Assembly: GCA_036346255.1 (NCBI GenBank)
Contig: CM070636.1
Coordinates: 29,953,539 to 30,017,538 of the forward strand
DNA length: 64,000 bases
Direction: 5' to 3'
DNA from: Ampelocalamus luodianensis
Taxonomy: Eukaryota > Streptophyta > Magnoliopsida > Poales > Poaceae
Part shown: piece after piece, positions 44,176 to 56,473 of the stretch
Layout of the letters: every line of letters begins with the position of its first letter
Numbering within the stretch: the stretch's first letter is position 1
Notes under the pieces: generated by a model
Seen by the model: the letters and a program-made list of their open reading frames with translations, nothing else
What the model was told of the DNA's origin: nothing
The model's database searches: none
Made by a program: the position numbers and the translations under genes

Positions 44176-46564
44176 GTCGAACCCGGGAACGAAGGATCCC
44201 AAATTCTCTGTATTCATACACTAGTCCAGGATTTCTAGTGTACACAGTAAACAAAAGTGATAGCGCAATCATATCACGCATTTATTGATAATAATTCAGA
44301 GTTTATTACAAAAAGGGCCTGCGGCCAAAAGAAAAGAAATAACACAGCGGAAGTAAAGCAGTAGTAGGCCACACGACTTGCCACAGGCAATCGTCTGAGG
44401 ACGCAGCCTATTCGTCAAGATCCTCACCGTCGGGGAAAACGTCTTCTCCTGAATAAGATTTATTCAGCAATAGTGAGCACAACTTCCGTGCTCACAAGTC
44501 ACACCCAATATAGAAAGTTTAATGCATGCATAAAGTAAACAAAGGTAATGGCAGGGTGGTTTTGCATAAACAGCATTTTCAGATTATATACTATTAATAC
44601 TTTTCTAAAGAAGTTTTAATATTGTAACTGAAATCAGTGACGAAAATGACAGTGATTAGTGGATGACCTCCACTAGTTGAATGGTGAAGGATATCCTCCT
44701 AACACTTGGCTAACCGCCCAATTTTTACCATAGGATTATCCATCCTAAAATATCTGTTGAACACATTTTATAAATCAAAAACAATTCTAACTTAGAGTGG
44801 CTTTGCTAGCATGTCCATGACCACGGACGCGGCTATTCGAATAGTTTTACACTCTGCAGAGTTTGTACAGCTTTACCCACACGAGATAATATGCTTATAA
44901 TGTCGGCCAATACACGCTTCCGAGGGCGTGTGACTAAGCAATTACCATGAGGCCTTTACAAAGTAGTGTCTTAATGTATTCATGCCCGCTAAGGTTTCGC
45001 TACCATTGGACTAACCATCCTCCGGGAGCCCCCTCTTGCGCCAGGTGGGACTAATGTCTAACCAACACCCACACATACAACATAACACAAATAACACTAA
45101 GACCCACAAATTATTTAGCCAAATCCTGCCCACACAGGACATGTGGTGGTACGGTAAGGCGTAGCAAAATACGCTCAAAGACCGGTCCTTAACTGACTCG
45201 GGCCACTTTCAATTAAAACCCTGGGTCGTAATCCTAACCAGATTAGGCCCGTGCATGAACCTGCACCCACCATCCATCCATCTCGCCCAAGTCCAAACCC
45301 ATTTTGTTTTATTTAGAGTAAAACCTCTTTATAAACCTTTCGTGATAAAACAATACCACGAAACACATTTTAAATTAAGTTGTAAAGATTTGACTAAATT
45401 CTCCCAAATTTGTAAATGTTATCTAAGAAGGCTAAGCATTTGACAAATTTTATCTAAGGTGTCAAGGTATTCAGGTTTGATAATCAAATTGGCCATACCA
45501 AGGAGTTTGGAACAACTATATACGAAATCAGGATATTCAGACATTTTTATAAACATATGCATGCAATAGTAATTTGAAAACAGTAAATAAATACTTTAAA
45601 ACAATAGGAACAATATGATCAATAGTGTAACTTTCCTTCGTTGAAGTTTTGAAACTCTAAATCGTCGGAAGGATCTAACTCTCCGGAGTCGTCGAAGTCT
45701 ATACGCAAAAATACGACAAATTCAAATTCAAATTAAAATAAATTCAAAAACTCAGCTCAAATGAACTCTAAACTGAATTATTTTGGTTTAAATATCTAGA
45801 TTATGATTTTAGATAAATTTTGCAACTTGAATCACCCAATTTGGAGTTAGTATGCAAAAGTTATGAATTTTAGAAGTTTTAAACTAAATTCTGAAATTTA
45901 TTGATTTACTGAATTATTTTTCTACTGGAAATTCCATTTATTGCGCAATGCTGACGCCAGCGAGGAATTTCTGGGAATTAAAAGAAATGAATTAATTCGA
46001 CATGTGGACCCCATCGGTAAGTGACTTGGTCCACGTGAACCCGATCTATGAACTTTCGCTCAGGAGGGTGGGCGTGGTGAGGTGGCCACCACGGCGACCA
46101 CGCGGGTTTTAGGCGCCGAGGTGGCGCTGACCGCGCCTATGTGGTCATGCCACGTAGGTCCGGTGGCGGCGATGGCGCGGGCTCGGGCTCGCGGCGTTCT
46201 ACGCCGCGGCGAGTCAAATGAGTGTGTGCACAATGTAGAGGAACAATGCGAACTCGGGGACTACCAAAGCGGCGGCGAAGCGGGCGGAAAGGTCGTCGGC
46301 GGCGGGGGTTTGGCGGCGCGCGATCGATCGTCGGCGAAGACGTTCGGGGTCCTTGGCGGAGTAGGTGGTAGCGGCGGCCGCATGCGAGTGCGGTGATCTT
46401 GATGGTACCGACGGTGAGTCGATGGAGCTCGGTGGCGTCGAGCCGGAGAAGAAGCTCGGAGTCGCCGGCAAAGAAACTCAAAATCTGGGCGCTACGGCGA
46501 GGTGAAGGGTGCCGGTGGTGGCGGCGTGTTCGGTGAGTCGAGGGCACCTCGTGCTCCCTTTATA
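44176..46564 (-). repeat. 5' LTR of element E (right, truncated)
   Basis: On the plus strand it begins TGTCGAACCCGGG and matches the left LTR from 44655 on. It includes GGCTATTCGAATAG (about 44830) and the TATA element, where it stops (46564); about 760 bases of U3 are missing. A GC-rich stretch of about 360 bases (46033-46395) has no counterpart in the left LTR. Confidence 0.85.
44449..45635 (-). other. Intron-like span in 5' LTR E
   Basis: On the minus strand a donor position (CGAAG/GAAAGTTAC at 45635, GCAAGTTAC in the other LTR) and an acceptor AATCTTATTCAG/GAGAAG ending at 44449 bracket 1187 nt. The acceptor is preceded by GTGCTCACTATTGCTG, like the CTCAC..TTGCT block in LTRs A and D. 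The donor of this copy is mutated. Confidence 0.35.
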
Positions 46565-46775
46565 ATGCACAGTACTACGATCGGCAAGAGGCTTCATGTA
46601 TCAACAACCAACCATTCCTTGATGTCAAGTCCAATTACGTATCGACGACATCCGTGCAATTGTATATCCACGCGCTCTCCTAATCGCCATGTTTCTTGAA
46701 CTAGCAGCTCGATGAAGTTCCGTGGTCATTGTCTTATCCTCCTCACAATCCTCGAAAGTGGTTGGGGTACTACGG

Positions 46776-46862
<87 letters not shown>

Positions 46863-46914
46863 GAAGTCGGTTTTAAAGGCACAAGCAACCACTGCTTGGA
46901 GACTTTATAGAGAA
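46565..46914. repeat. Right inverted arm flanking element E
   Basis: It is the inverted copy of 36113-36402, starting directly at the broken LTR. The extra length comes from the (AT)n run. Confidence 0.75.
46779..46859. repeat. (AT)n microsatellite
   Basis: About 40 AT units lie inside the right arm. The left arm has only about six units at 36165-36178, so the run expanded after the arms formed. Confidence 0.95.
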
Positions 46915-47219
46915 TATATCACAGACGGTTGTATTTACAAACCTTCTGTGACACATCAGCCATCACAGATAGTTTTATCTACAAACCGTCTGTGGTACAT
47001 CAACCATCACAGATGGTTTTATCTACAAACCATCTGTGATAGGCAACTATCACAGACGGTTCTAAGTTAATAACCGTCTATGATAGTATACATCTCAGAT
47101 GGTTCGAAAACCGTCTGTGATGACCTCATGTCAACACTGACGCATAAACTCAGATGGCTTACGAAACCGTCTGTGATGACGTTTTTGAACCATCTGTGAA
47201 GATCTTTTCTGTAGTAGTG
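46915..47219 (-). mobile_element. Terminal fragment of a CACTA (En/Spm) transposon
   Basis: On the minus strand it begins CACTACTACAGAAAAG at 47219, the terminal repeat of grass CACTA elements. About ten subterminal copies of ACAGACGGTT or its reverse follow, in direct and inverted order (for example AACCGTCTGTGATGAC). No transposase is seen. The other end is not found in the window, so this is a truncated or rearranged copy. Confidence 0.8.
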
Positions 47220-48277
47220 TACTACCCGTTGTCCTAGTAGTAAAGCTCTAACTTATTCATCCAAACTCCAAATTCAACCATCTAAGACTTTCTAGAATCC
47301 TCACGAAAAAACCTACCACTTTCTAGTTATGACAAACCTTTGATTCTACCGTTTTCTGCTCTGTTTCTTTACCTGAAGTCTGTTTCAGAATCTGTCAGAA
47401 TGGTCCATTTGACAATTTTATATCTTTAATTATAAAACTTAAAATATATGAACGATACCAGTTCTAGAAACTACATTATTCAAGTTGTCACCATATTTTA
47501 ATTTTATTATCTAGTATATGAAACTGACCCATCTTCACGACGTCTGCCAGCTACGTCCAAATTCTAGACAGCGACATTCCCAAGCCCTTATCATTTAGCT
47601 TGTTACTCCAATTTTAATGATCCTGACCTTTCAGGAAATCTATCGAGATTATCTAACTTTTCTCTAATCGGACCGACCTCTGAATCCAAGCCTAAATACT
47701 CCAAATCACCCCGTAAGGTTCTTCACCTAACCTTGACGAACTAAGGTAGATTGAAAAGTAACTTTCCCTAATCAAAATGACCTACAAACTTAACAGCTAC
47801 TAATCTATGACAAAACCTAAGGATTATCAAGGATTACCCTTGAAGATCACAACATCAATCACAAACCCTTGATTGCTCCCTCTTCCCTTCCCTTCTTCCC
47901 TTTGATCTTCCTCGCTAGCACCCAGCACCACCACCACCAGTAGCAGAACCAACAGGGGGAGGGCTTTGGCCAGGGGACACAGCAGGCAGGGGCATCGGCC
48001 TTAGGGAGGGAGGATGCCAACCTTGGGGGCAGTAGGGGCGTTGGTAGCAGGGAGGGAGGAGGTGGCGCACAAGGGCAGGGGGTGGTGGCGGTTAGGGTTT
48101 GCTGCTGTCCCCTTGGCTCCCTTTCTAGGTCGACCGGCCCCCTCATGGGCCAAGGGGCTATGGGCCTTCGGCCCAAGTTCTGTTCCCCCTCCAAGAAATT
48201 CTGAATTTCCCTTTTTAATTCCAGTTAATTTCCTTTGAAATTCATTTATTTCTGTAAAGGTTAAACGGGATATTACA
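47220..48277 (-). repeat. Partial family-A LTR
   Basis: On the minus strand it starts TGTAATATCCCG at 48277 and resembles the first kilobase of the B and solo LTRs (GGCCCATAGCCCCTTGG, then C-rich and T-rich parts). It is cut at 47220 by the CACTA end. No purine tract follows 48277, so 48277 is an outer edge of the element. Confidence 0.65.
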
Positions 48278-48666
<389 letters not shown>

Positions 48667-49323
48667 TGTTGTAAATAAGGTAAGATGGTTGTAGCCTGTT
48701 ATTCAATAAAAGTGTACGTGGTCCAACAACATCGTTAGCCATTCCTCATAGTTGACATTCAATTGATACACATAATGGGCTATGACTTGTATCGCGGAAT
48801 GAAGCTAGTACTGAACTACTGATGATGCAAGGAGCATGCACCAGGTGCTCGAGAGTGTCCATTCAACTGGGCAAATCGAGGTTAAGACTCCTTTGTCTTG
48901 TTTCATTATTTTCATAGACCATGACACCGTAGTCAGCGTGTATGTTACGTCAAACAAAACCGCCATATATAGACCATGATAGATGATAGGCCAAAATTTC
49001 AAATATCTGATCACGGCAAGTTTATATGTGGGTTTTCGGTAAGGTTTTCTGGCTAGTGCTCCTAGACCATACAAAACTAGGGCATTTCCAACCCATTGTG
49101 AAACATTACATGTCACCTGGACACAACGTAGAAACACCTTCTCCAACTCCCTTGCGTCCGACACCCTCCCTAACCCATTTCCATGTTGGGGATAAGAACA
49201 AGAGGATGCATGCAAACCATGTGTGAAGGAATACGGGCATGCTACACTAACATAGATTAAAATTTTATAGCGTGTAAACCAGGAAACCAAGCGAGTAAGA
49301 GATCATAGATCGTTACCACTAGA
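48667..49323 (-). other. Possible leader of a copia element
   Basis: It lies downstream (minus strand) of the copia LTR at 49324 and starts with TGGTAACGATC (49308-49318), a possible primer site. A 161-codon frame at 48805-49290 shows no domain. No gag follows, so the element is either truncated here or the segment is unrelated. Confidence 0.35.
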
Positions 49324-50597
49324 TGTGCAATAGCGGAAGTAGAGTTGAAGTGGCTCGTTCAACGTAGTGCATGTCGGTGTAGTGGAAGTAGTTGATCATC
49401 CTCTGGCTAAACGTCTCCTCCTTGTGATTGACCCAATCAGTGTCGTAGTCGTAGCAGCGTCTCTACCTAAGTCCACACGTCCAGAGATGGAATGTCATGC
49501 GTCGATGTGCTAGCACCAGCGTGCACGACAGGGGCTTTGAGAGGTGACGACTAGGGTTTCGATGGGTGTGTCTTGGGATACCTCCTTCAGCCCCACATCT
49601 CTTTTTATATAGCCTCTAATCGGATCCTTATCAGATACGAGTAGAGATCGTAACTCACTAAGAGACTATCATTCTGACCCTTTATCGTTCCAACCCGTTA
49701 AGCGTGTGACCTTGTAGGTTCATGTATATTCGACCATGGGCCAAAAACTCCTTTCCGGTCCATAAGTCGGTACGGTCCCTAGCAGGACATAGCAACTCCC
49801 AAATATGTATAATGATTATATTGGACAAACCTATATAGTGCTTATGTATCGATCCCTTTGCCTCATGATACCAGATCGAACTCAAGGCGAGAAGTGTGCC
49901 ATCCTTTGATAGCTCGATCCTTCACTCGAACCTGTAGTGGATTACTCAGTTGTGATTGACTCCTCAACCACATTCGGCATGGCCGTGCACTTTCTTAATC
50001 CAACCATATCAAGGGGCTCAAAGATATCTCTCCCGTTATATAGGAGGAGCAAATTCCATCTTGATCGCTCACATTCCTTCATATATTTCATAGTAAACCA
50101 GAAAGCTACTTTTATGACCACCCAGTTACGGAGCAGTGTTTGGCAACTCCTAAGTAAACTATTACACATGTAGGAAACTATGACGATCTCAAGTCTAAGA
50201 ATCCTATATACACTATGCATAAAACCAACTAATGGTACTTAAGAATATAACAATTCCCGTAGTGTCTTATGGTAGATCAATCTAACACCATGTTCTCTAA
50301 CATGTGTTCACATTATTGATTTGACATCGTCATATCCATAATCTGTGGAACACGATCATCAATCAATACATGTGTTGTTCTATAAATTATAATTGTTCCA
50401 TATAATGATATAAGATTAGGCATAATTTTAGAATAATATCAAAACATGAATAAAGAATTCCACGAACAAGTCACATATTTGTTGATCAATATGAAAGATA
50501 TTTATTCAAGGGATAAAATAATATATTATTCAAAAGATAATAAACATAGAAGTGATACAATCATCTCTATGATTATCTCTAGGGTATATCACTAACA
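49324..50597 (-). repeat. Ty1/copia LTR (1274 bp)
   Basis: On the minus strand it starts TGTTAGTGATATACCC at 50597 and ends GCTATTGCACA at 49324. It contains a TATA region (CTATATAAAAAGAG, 49602-49612). The AT-rich first part, the promoter and the GC-rich end (CTACGACTACGACACTG) are typical of a copia LTR. No coding region of this element is present next to it, so it may be a solo or truncated LTR. Confidence 0.65.
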
Positions 50598-51375
50598 ATG
50601 TGACGGAGAAGCGGCTTCCCTTCCAACACATTTTTCGAAGTTACTTCCCACCTCTCGTGGGTGGTGTGAGGAAACCATCCCTCATCCAAGATACGGTTTC
50701 CTATCTCTCCGCTACTTCAGCTGAAATCTAATGTGGTAGGATTTCAGAGACAGTTCAGATGCAAAATTAGAGAAGCGCAAAGATTAAAATCTAAAATTAG
50801 AGATGCCATATAATGTAGGGTCAAGGTCACACCATATTTATAGTTTCTAAACTTGAAATCAGAACAACAACAAAAGCTAGCTTGCAATCTTTCTGATAAC
50901 CTTCGAAAGTGGCATACTATTTTATTGGTGTGTTGCTTTTATAATTCGAAGAAGATCAGTGACATGTGACATGTCAATAGTTTGGTATCAGTTATCATTA
51001 GATATCTCACCTTCTCTCTACTTCTTGGACCAATTCAAGAAATGTTTTAGGTGACCTTAAATAAAACACTACTTTATATTTGAGATGTACCTGGTGAGGA
51101 AAAATATTTGTTGTGCCAACTGATCTTTTTGGCATTTCCTAGCTAAAGTCCCTTACGCAGATCATGAACCTGCTATCTGATCTTTCGGAATCTAGCGATC
51201 AATCCTCCCCACGGAAACTTGTGGCATCCGTCGGTATTAGCTCTTGTCAAATCTTTCAGAGGCTGTAATTTGTCTCTGGTTTGTAGATTGTTCACTCTAG
51301 CGGATTAATGACGATGAGGCAAACAAAAGGGGCAAAGGTGCAATACTTCGATAATCACGTTTCAAAAAGAGATTT
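50598..51375. other. Intergenic, nothing assignable
   Basis: 50598-50900 holds a CCCACCTCTCGTGGGTGG inverted repeat and a TTTATAG that could be a minus-strand TATA; it may be part of another copia LTR. The rest to 51375 shows no gene. Confidence 0.3.
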
Positions 51376-51632
51376 CAACCAGGGTTCAAAATTTCAGACG
51401 AAATTAGCCAAAATCGGTTCCGTCGGCCACCTGAATTAGAAAGGGCAGATCTTGGGTTCAAACACTCAAAACTGCACTTTTCTTTCATCCTTTTCGTTTT
51501 AACTTCAAAAAATTCAAATTTTGATTTGAAAATTCCGGCCGAATTCAGCCAAATTTTTCCAAAAATCGGTTCTACCGGTGACACCAGGTAAAAAATAAAA
51601 ATAGGTAATCAAAACCCTGGTTTGAACTTCTC
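51376..51632. mobile_element. Possible MITE
   Basis: CAACCAGGGTTCAAA near 51376 pairs with AACCCTGGTTTGAAC near 51619-51633. Inside, CCAAAATCGGTTCCGTCGGCC and GGCCGAATTCAGCC / AAATCGGTTCTACCGG form further symmetry. The size (about 260 bp) suits a MITE. No target duplication is clear. Confidence 0.4.
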
Positions 51633-51794
51633 CATGCCAAATTTGATTGATCGCCTGCAAGAGTGCATAGTGTAAATTGTAGTCTTTTTTCAACGAGTAA
51701 GAGTATCATATCCACAATGTGTATGCTGGGCTAACAGCCCGTGATCAATGCACAAATTAAACTATTAATTTCAATGTTGTACCGTAAATTTGTG

Positions 51795-51935
51795 CATTTC
51801 CATTTTTTTTAAACAGAGGTCTCTCGCCCCGTCCCATTTTTATTAAAAACGAAAGGAAACACAACACCAACATGCTGTTCACAATCCGGCACAGGGGGAA
51901 AACAGAACAACCCATACACAGGCTCAGGATTTGGC
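51795..51935 (-). mobile_element. LINE-like 3' tail
   Basis: On the minus strand it reads TTTTAATAAAAATGGG, ACGGGGCGAGAGACCTCTG and a run of A, resembling the 3' end of plant L1-type LINEs. No reverse transcriptase is seen upstream, so it would be a 5'-truncated copy. Confidence 0.35.
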
Positions 51936-52832
51936 ATCACCAATTCTGAACCAACCAAAACTTATCGGTCTATTACAAACTCAGATGATTATCACCTACC
52001 AGACATACATCAAACCATACTATATCTTTTTCAACTATCACAGCAGAAATACACCCCTTCGAAACGCCACAATCCTTTTATGCACACTTCATCTCCACGT
52101 CATATGCTGCACCTCCCTCTCTCACCGTGTTATCCAGCAATCCAGTGATCGACATCTGCTCGACACCTAATGTGAGTATGGCAACTGGACCCTAGTGCAT
52201 ATTTTTTAATTTGCAAACCTTAAGGTCGCATATTACAAAAAAAAACCCGGAAGAAAAGACCAATTTGGTGTTCTGCAACCGGCCCCCTTGTGTATAATTC
52301 CTTGCTCCTCAATCTTTCGCCTCCTACCCCTTCTTCATCGTCTCTACCGGTTGATCCACCACCGTCGATGTCGGATCTCAAATTTGGAATTTGGAATGCT
52401 CTGTGTATATTTGTGTCATTCCCTGAATCAATAGATAGCATACACAGTTACATCATTGAATCAAACACATATCACAAAAATGTAAGCTATTGCATAATAC
52501 TAGACAAAACATAAATATACCTTATGGTTTTTGACTTGCAGAAGATCTGGTCAGGCCAAATACTTTCAGAGAACAGTAGCGGAAGAAGAATCAAAGCACA
52601 TTATGTGGAACCCTCACGATATGCCCACCGGCAATCGACTGTAGGCTCGCGACCTAGTTCTTGGCCTTCTAGATCTTCAGTCTTTATCAACACCCGTGAT
52701 CATTCCCCAGGCAGGCCTACAACCAGGTCTTAGCCGAAGGTCGTAGTCGTGCAGTGCAGGGAATGCCGGTTGGAGTCTATGACTAGATGCCACCATACTA
52801 CACTGAAGGGAATGGTCCATGCAGCCCAAGGC
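51936..52832. other. Intergenic, no gene supported
   Basis: Short frames (for example 52290-52514 and 52524-52733) lack domains and conserved character. Nothing else is seen. Confidence 0.4.
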
Positions 52833-52986
52833 GTGAACAGTCCTCGGCATGAACAGTACTCGTGAACAGTCCTCGGCATAAATAGTACTCATGGTAAACA
52901 GTCCTCGAGTGTGAACAGTCCTCGGCATGAACAGTACTCATGGTGAACAGTCTCGGTGTGAACAGTCCTCGGCATGAACAGTCTCG
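52833..52986. repeat. GAACAGTCCTCGGCAT minisatellite
   Basis: About nine imperfect units of GTGAACAGTCCTCGGCAT alternate with GAACAGTACTCATGG. AACAGT recurs every 16-22 bases. Confidence 0.8.
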
Positions 52987-53179
52987 TAATTGTTCCTGCC
53001 GCCTTCTTATATGCTTAGGGGCTAAAAGAATGTAAATAGTGAGCATGAGTACACAACCGTATTTGCGAGCCAACACATACGTATTTGCGAGCCAACACAT
53101 AATACATTTATCATAGATGCAACGATGGTCAAGGGAGTTTCAGAATTCTTTTATTTCCCCAAAGCTATGTTTGAAGTAG

Positions 53180-53793
53180 ATTAAGTAGTAAACATCCTGA
53201 GACTTAGCATTTTAAACCACAGGTTTTATAAATTGAGTTATTGTTGAAAGGTACTAGTGGAGGTCCAACCTCCTATACCATTGAGTGACCCGGCCACTCA
53301 TTGCTCAGGTTATCCCGTAATTACCACTGGTCCCAGACCAGGCTTTTCCAAATCCCTGGGGTCCCGCCCTATTTTTCTATTCCATCCACAAATCGGTTTT
53401 TTATAAAAAAGAAAGCTATATCAAGCAAGTTCTCAGCACCGTTCTTGATCGTGAGCGCGGCTATCCAAATAGTTTTCTTACTCTGCAGAGTTTGTGCACT
53501 TTTCCTACAAGAGATAAATCAACTTATACTGCCTCGACACACTTCCGTAGGTGTGTGGCTAATGTTGATTATCACAAGGCCTTTACAATGTCCCACCTCT
53601 TTGCAACTTTGCACCGCTAGGTATCACCTCCTTCGTGCTCTCCATAGTCACCCGGAGGTCTCCCTTTAGCGTCGTGTGGTTTTGTAGCTTCATTCTCCCC
53701 CGGATATCCACCCGTATCCACCAACGTCAAAGCCACACTAAGGTGAACAAATTAGTTGGCCAGGTCGTAGGTGTTACCAACTTGTGGTTACAC
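53180..53793 (-). repeat. E-like LTR fragment
   Basis: The plus strand reads GCGGCTATCCAAATAGTTTT, ACTCTGCAGAGTTTGTGCA and GGTGTGTGGCTAA, in the order seen in the E LTR at 44820-44945. It is cut at 53793 by the copia LTR, so the copia element inserted into it; the other half should lie beyond 64000. Confidence 0.65.
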
Positions 53794-54019
53794 TGTGTAG
53801 GACCGAAAAGGCGACTAGAGGGGGGGGTGAATAGGAGCACAATCAATTTTTCGCTTCAAGATCGGATTCAAACATGATATTGACTCCCATAGCTATAAAA
53901 ACTACGAAGATCAATATAAATAAGCGTAGCGGAAAACTTGAACTGAATCTCCTTCAAAACCCCAAAATAAACGATCAAAAACACAAAAATCAGCCTAATG
54001 AACAGTACTGATGAACAGT

Positions 54020-54096
54020 GCAGTCAGACCGGGAATAGTGGCGATCAGACCGGTAACAATGGCGGTCAGACCGAGAACAATAGCGGTTAGACCGGT
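54020..54096. repeat. Tandem GGTCAGACC array, left LTR edge
   Basis: Four units of about 22 bases of the form GGCGGTCAGACCGGGAACAAT repeat in direct order. Confidence 0.85.
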
Positions 54097-54277
54097 GAAC
54101 AGTAAAATCAGCACAGAAACAGTATTTCAGCACGATTTCGAAATCAAAAATTGATCCAACTTTTGATCTACAACTCTAAACTTCATGAAACTTGAGATAT
54201 ACCTTCCTAAGGATATTAGGAACCTATTCCAAGCAACGATTGAGAAGATCCATATCAAAATTTTGATTTTTTTCAGT

Positions 54278-54282
54278 TTTAC
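54278..54282. repeat. Target-site duplication of the solo LTR, left copy
   Basis: TTTAC recurs at 56469-56473. Confidence 0.85.
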
Positions 54283-55456
54283 TGTAATACCCCAAAAGTA
54301 TTAGAAAGATTTAACGGGAGAGAGTTATTTGAATTTCAACCATTTTATCAGGATTTAAAAAGGGATTTCAGCATTTCTCTTGAGGGGGATTAAATCTTGA
54401 GCCAAAGGCCCATAGTCTTGGCCCATTAGGGGCAGTCAAAACCCCTAGGGTTACTGTAGCACGCCGCCTACTACAGTGCCGCCGCCGCTACAGTAATCAC
54501 CCCCTCCCCTCCCCAAGCAGCCCCATCCTCCATTGGTGCCTCTCTTCCTCGCCGTCGGTGCTCTCTGCTGCCGATCAAGTGAAGAAAGGAGAGGAGATCA
54601 TCTTCGCGGGGCCAAATCTTCACCTTGCTGCGATTCTACAAGGGTAACATCGTGTGTTCTTCATTGGTTGTTGCGTAGTAGTTGCGGTTGATGTCGTTTG
54701 GTAGATTGAATTTCGTCGGTTTAATAGATCGCGTTCTGTCCAGTAGTTTGGACGACAGTTTTCATGTTGTTAGAGGAAGAATCTGGGGATCCCGCCTCCT
54801 AGATATAGTTGGATTATGTTCTTAGCTTTCCGTGGCTGCCAAGAACGCCCAAATCCGATTAACGGTCAGAGAGTTATGAATTTTTTAGTATCTCTGTCTT
54901 GCTGATCTGCCAGATTTCGGGCAGATTGTAGAAAACTGGATAAAACTGTTAGTTAAAGTCGAAATCAGAGGATCTCAATATAACAAAAAATGTAGGTAAT
55001 TTCCATATATTTTCAGAGAGATAAAGAAAACAAAATTTGGACTTTCTTAGCAAAAGTTATGATAGTTTTAGTGTACTATCCAGAGAAACCGACATGATAA
55101 TTGATGTTTTGTAGATTGGATTGGTAGGGGCAGTATATGGTAGAATAAAAAGGGCTCCCCAACTAGGTTTATTTAGGTAATTTCATTAACTTTCCATAAA
55201 GTCCAAGAACATCCTATTTGGACTCCTGAGCAGAAAGTTATGTATTTTAGAAGTTGACTGTCCAAAGTGAACACCAAATCGATCGCTGGAAATTAGAAGA
55301 TTGGAAAAGCTTGGGAGCTTAGCGAGTTCAATTGTGTTGTTATTTATGCTTTTGGTCTAGTATGTTGGTCTTACATTGGGTTATCTTTATGTTCAGGTGG
55401 GAGCGTGATCCCAGAGGCAGCACCCTCTTCGCGTCCACCGTTCTCGCACGGTTGAG

Positions 55457-56097
55457 GTAAGTATTTGGGTTATTGCATATATGTGCTTGTATACTGGGAC
55501 AGTTTGTGCTTTGCTCGTGATAGCCAGGCATGGATATTATTGTGATGAGTTTCCATTTATCTTGATTAGTGCAAGTTATGGTTAAAGTTTCCTTTGTATG
55601 TTGTTAATGCTTACATGTTATTGTGCAGACGTTGAATTCTTATGTATGAAAGATGATGTCATAGTGCATATGCATGATTTAAGCATGTTTGAGACTTGGT
55701 CATGTGGTGACCAAGTATAAATAGTTGAGGTCCCCGTCATGTAATGACGGGTTTAAGGTCCCCACATTCGTGGAATGTGGGTAATGAGTAAAGAGGTCCC
55801 CATCATGAAGATGATGGGCAAAGGTCCCTATACTTTGTGGAGTATAGGCTCTTGGTCCCTGTGCCAGAGGGCACAGGCACGGGTATACATTGACGGTTGT
55901 ATACCCCGCATTACCGGTAAAATGCGAAAAGAGATAAAGTTTAAAAGGTGCATTGCATTGGTCGCATTACATAAGTATGAAGGCTATGTTTAGTGTAATA
56001 TTTATTTTGGATTATTGATGCTATGACTGTGAACTTGCTTTAGTCTTGTTGATACTTGCTGAGTCTTTGGGCTCACTCTTGCTTTGATATGTTTTAG
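55457..56097 (+). other. Intron-like span in the solo LTR
   Basis: A canonical donor (GTTGAG/GTAAGTATT) and an acceptor with a pyrimidine-rich lead (GCTTTGATATGTTTTAG/GTACATG) bracket 641 nt that contain the hairpin array. The best-formed splice borders of the set are in this copy. Confidence 0.5.
55695..55925 (+). repeat. Hairpin array in the solo LTR
   Basis: Eight hairpins occur in the same order as at 3299-3528. Stems are CTTGGTCA/TGACCAAG, CCCGTCAT/ATGACGGG, CCCACATTC/GAATGTGGG, CCCATCAT/ATGATGGG, CCTATACT/AGTATAGG, CCTGTGCC/GGCACAGG, GGGTATAC/GTATACCC and GCATT/AATGC. Stems 2 and 4 differ from LTR A by paired changes that keep the pairing. Confidence 0.85.
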
Positions 56098-56468
56098 GTA
56101 CATGTGCAAGAACAAACATGCATGGGAGGGAGTAGATGTTTGGTTGCACCCACTACCACTCATCCTTAAGGCGTCTGTCATTTAGTTTTATTCCAGTAAT
56201 AAGTAAACTACTTGAGAATCACTCATGGCTGGTTTGAGTTTCAGATTAATTGTAATAAGGAGAATATCAAGTTTTGTTTATGTTTATTAGACTATTTTCA
56301 TGCTTGAATGAACTTGAATATGAAGTTATTGTTAATTGCCATGATAAATTGTTAGAACCTCGGTATAGTTGACTATACAAAGGAGGTTCTGCCGAAAATT
56401 GGTAATTAGATTTAGATTAATTTAATTTCAGTAGTATTCCAGGCTCAATGTTGAGTTGGGGTGTTACA

Positions 56469-56473
56469 TTTAC
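56469..56473. repeat. Target-site duplication of the solo LTR, right copy
   Basis: TTTAC matches 54278-54282. Confidence 0.85.

Larger units (their letters stand above)
36403..46564 (-). mobile_element. Element E: Ty3/gypsy chromovirus with an extra 5' reading frame
   Basis: The minus-strand order is 5' LTR (46564-44176), primer site (44158-44170), an extra frame (44016-43432), gag and protease (about 43240-41797), reverse transcriptase (41790-40890), RNase H (40890-40463), integrase (40130-39117), chromodomain (39116-38769), polypurine tract and 3' LTR (38758-36403). All genes are damaged. The 5' LTR is cut at its TATA element. No simple target duplication is found, and both ends abut inverted arms. 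Confidence 0.88.
54283..56468 (+). repeat. Family-A solo LTR (2186 bp)
   Basis: It starts TGTAATACCCC and ends GGGGTGTTACA, with TTTAC on both sides, so it is a complete LTR left by recombination between two LTRs of an inserted element. It aligns with LTR A throughout: CTACAGTA-rich part (54451-54495), GGGAGCGTGATCCCAGAGGC, donor GAG/GTAAGTAT, hairpin array, TACTTGCTGAGTC, acceptor and 3' end. Confidence 0.92.

Noticed and set aside
46722..46910. Open frames in the (AT)n run giving Tyr-Ile repeats
   Set aside because: They are produced by the microsatellite alone; the same applies to the frame at 48437-48742.
48805..49290. 161-codon minus-strand frame with hydrophobic stretches
   Set aside because: No family motif; it lies in the leader position of a copia element and is crossed by ordinary AT-rich sequence.
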